Assembly (NCBI GenBank): GCA_051061015.1
Contig: JBPFEG010000060.1
Coordinates: forward strand, 124,001-188,000
DNA from: Methylomicrobium sp051061015
GTDB lineage: Bacteria > Pseudomonadota > Gammaproteobacteria > Methylococcales > Methylomonadaceae
Length of the DNA stretch: 64,000 nt
Reading direction: 5' to 3'
The notes below the pieces were generated by a model. That model was given only the letters and a program-made list of their open reading frames with translations, was not told where the DNA came from and searched no databases. A program made the position numbers and the translations under genes. Position 1 is the first letter of the stretch; every line of letters begins with the position of its first letter. Positions 62,182 to 64,000 of the stretch are shown here, piece after piece.

Positions 62182-63523
62182 ATGCGCACAGATCCTGAAC
62201 GGCGAGTTGATCGGAGTCGATGGCGTCTTCGGATCGGTCAGCATCGATACCCGGACCTTACTGCCGGGCGATCTCTATATCGCGATCAAGGGCGAGCGTT
62301 TCGACGGCAATGAGTTCGTCGATCAGGCGGCGCAAAGCGGTGCGGTGGCGGCTATGGTGCGGCAGGGCGTCACAGCGAATATCCCGACGATTGAAGTCGC
62401 AGATACCCATTTGGCCTTGGCCGAACTGGGCGGCGCCTGGCGCAATAAGGCGCAGGCTAAAGTCGTCGGCGTGACCGGCAGCAACGGCAAGACGACCGTG
62501 AAGGAAATGGTCGCGGCGGTGCTTGGAGCGGAAGGTGAGGTGCTCTATACGAAGGGCAATTTGAACAATGACATCGGTGTGCCGTTGACGTTGCTGCGTC
62601 TGGCGGAACGGCATCGGTACGCCGTCATCGAGATGGGCGCGAACCATCCGGGCGAAATCGCCTACACGGCGGCTTATGCCAAACCGGACGTCGCGATCAT
62701 CACGAATGCGGGACCTGCGCATCTCGAAGGTTTCGGCAGCGTCGAGGGTGTGGCCAGGGCTAAAGGTGAACTTTTTGCGGCCTTGAAGCCCGATGGCGTG
62801 GCGGTCATCAATCGCGATGATACTTTTTTTGATTATTGGTGTTCGATTGCCGGCACGCGCGAAATCATCTCTTTCGGTTTGCGTGACGGTAGCGACGTGA
62901 CCGCTGCGGACATCAAAACCGAGATTATTCATCATCAATTCGCGACCGGCTTTATGTTAGTTACCCCCGCTGGCCAAATACACTGCCGCTTGCAATTGGC
63001 CGGCCAGCATAACGTGGTGAATGCGCTCGCGGCGGCAGCGGCCGGACTGGCTCTCGGCCTGAATCTGGAGCAGATCGCACAAGGCTTGCAGGCGGTCAAA
63101 CCGGTAACCGGCCGGTTGCAACCTTGGGTCGGCCGCAAAGGCAATATTGTGATTGACGATACCTATAACGCGAACTCGGGCTCGCTGAAAGCCGGGCTCG
63201 ACGTGTTGGCCGGCATTGGGCAAAGGCCCTGGCTGGTGCTCGGTGCGTTTGCCGAATTGGGGCCAGAAAGCCAGAACATGCACCGGGACATGGGCGCGTT
63301 GATCAAGTCGAGTGGAGTTGTGCGCCTGCTAGCCACGGGCTCCGATGCAAAGGCCGCAGTCGAGACCTTTGGCAAAGGAGCCTCTTTTTACGAGACTCAG
63401 GAAGAACTGATCGCGGCGCTGGAGAACGAATTGACGGGTGAGGAAACGATCCTGATCAAAGGATCGAGAATGCGCCGGATGGAAAATGTCGCGGCCGCAC
63501 TGGTAGAAAATTTTAGAGCGTAA
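62159..63523 (+). CDS. murF: UDP-MurNAc-pentapeptide synthetase MurF
   Basis: Adds D-Ala-D-Ala to the UDP-MurNAc tripeptide. 454 aa. P-loop VTGSNGKTTVKEM, then YTKGNLNNDIGVPLTLL and VIEMGANHPGEIAY, typical of MurF. Start at 62159 (ATG), or the ATG at 62168; both lie inside the end of murE. Confidence 0.96.
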   Translation: MVNMRLSECAQILNGELIGVDGVFGSVSIDTRTLLPGDLYIAIKGERFDGNEFVDQAAQSGAVAAMVRQGVTANIPTIEVADTHLALAELGGAWRNKAQAKVVGVTGSNGKTTVKEMVAAVLGAEGEVLYTKGNLNNDIGVPLTLLRLAERHRYAVIEMGANHPGEIAYTAAYAKPDVAIITNAGPAHLEGFGSVEGVARAKGELFAALKPDGVAVINRDDTFFDYWCSIAGTREIISFGLRDGSDVTAADIKTEIIHHQFATGFMLVTPAGQIHCRLQLAGQHNVVNALAAAAAGLALGLNLEQIAQGLQAVKPVTGRLQPWVGRKGNIVIDDTYNANSGSLKAGLDVLAGIGQRPWLVLGAFAELGPESQNMHRDMGALIKSSGVVRLLATGSDAKAAVETFGKGASFYETQEELIAALENELTGEETILIKGSRMRRMENVAAALVENFRA

Positions 63524-63530
63524 AATAAAA

Positions 63531-64000
63531 ATGCTACTGTATTTTGCAGATTATTTAATGTCATTTGATAGCGCCTTCCGCGTGTTTCATTATCTGACTT
63601 TCCGGGCTATTTTGGGGGCGTTAACCGCGCTGGGCATTGCCCTGTGGTTCGGGCCGGCAATGATCCGCAAGCTGACTAATAAAAACATCGGACAAAGTAT
63701 CCGCGAATTGGGCCCTCAATCGCATTACGAAAAGAAAGGTACGCCCACGATGGGTGGCACGATGATTTTGGTGGCGATCGCGGTCAGTACGCTGCTGTGG
63801 GCTGATCTCAGAAACCACTATGTCTGGACGATTCTGTTGGTTACGCTGGGTTACGGGATCGTCGGTTTTGTCGATGATTACCGGAAAGTAATTAAGCGCA
63901 ACAGCGACGGCCTCTCCGCAAAAGCCAAATATTTCTGGCAATCGGTGATCGGTCTCGGGGCGGCCGTATTTTTATACAAAACCGCAGCAGTGCCCGCCGA
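63531..64000 (+). CDS. mraY: Phospho-MurNAc-pentapeptide translocase MraY (partial)
   Basis: Inner-membrane enzyme that makes lipid I. The ATG at 63531 is 7 bases after murF; the first 156 codons are here and the gene runs off the right edge. Visible: LRNHYVWTILLVT-type helices, SHYEKKGTPTMGGTMIL, and GFVDDYRKVIKRNSDGL with the catalytic aspartates. Not listed as a complete frame because of the truncation. Confidence 0.95.
   Translation, partial: MLLYFADYLMSFDSAFRVFHYLTFRAILGALTALGIALWFGPAMIRKLTNKNIGQSIRELGPQSHYEKKGTPTMGGTMILVAIAVSTLLWADLRNHYVWTILLVTLGYGIVGFVDDYRKVIKRNSDGLSAKAKYFWQSVIGLGAAVFLYKTAAVPA

Overview
The window reads as chromosomal DNA of a gammaproteobacterial methanotroph (Methylococcales type). 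Two things point there. First, it carries an archaeal-type C1-transfer cluster: methenyl-tetrahydromethanopterin cyclohydrolase (mch), formaldehyde-activating enzyme (fae), beta-RFAP synthase, three ATP-grasp ligases, a CitG-like protein, a HisA-like barrel and a hydantoinase-like protein. Second, it has classic gammaproteobacterial gene orders: gyrA-serC-pheA-hisC-tyrA-aroA-cmk-rpsA-ihfB, rsmI/yraN/diaA, and rnpB-mraZ-rsmH-ftsL-ftsI-murE-murF-mraY. Most of the sequence is densely coding, with short gaps and ATGA-type overlaps. I saw no rRNA, tRNA, CRISPR array or intact insertion sequence.

Layout. 1-4.4 kb: the end of a molybdate ABC transporter (modB, modC), a cold-shock protein, a DMT exporter, a small membrane protein and ampD. 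4.9-9.4 kb: lytic transglycosylase mltB, then a NAD group (nadC, flavin reductase, nicotinamidase-like, nicotinate phosphoribosyltransferase). 9.6-21.5 kb: a small conserved hypothetical, then gyrA and the serine/aromatic/histidine biosynthesis run into cmk, rpsA and ihfB. 21.8-36.1 kb: a mosaic of accessory and housekeeping genes: slyD, a HerA-like ATPase, a NifZ-like plus SagB-type pair, a lipid kinase pair, feoABC, fructose-bisphosphatase, a cyclic-nucleotide-domain protein, a DUF815 ATPase, a DUF3175 protein and a multicopper oxidase. 36.4-42.5 kb: a GH19 endolysin-like gene, an FtsH paralogue preceded by a stand-alone FtsH-peptidase-like gene and a DUF2934 gene, and a FixL/FixJ-like pair.

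42.6-52.7 kb is the C1 cofactor region. A nucleotidyltransferase, a HAD phosphatase, beta-RFAP synthase, an ATP-grasp protein, mch, a RimK-like ligase and a CitG-like protein run in one direction, followed by fae with its own strong terminator. A HisA-like gene then faces away from an ATP-grasp ligase and a hydantoinase-like gene. Mch and Fae act directly in formaldehyde oxidation. The others most likely build the cofactors (dephospho-tetrahydromethanopterin and methylofuran).

52.8-64 kb: a CRP-family regulator with an altered cAMP pocket, a decayed FAD-linked oxidase pseudogene, diaA and yraN, rsmI, RNase P RNA, and the dcw division/cell-wall cluster, which is cut off inside mraY. The points most worth following are the NifZ/SagB pair, the stand-alone M41-like gene beside ftsH, the unassigned enzymes of the cofactor cluster, the altered nicotinamidase and CRP active sites, and a well-formed MraZ operator overlapping the mraZ promoter.
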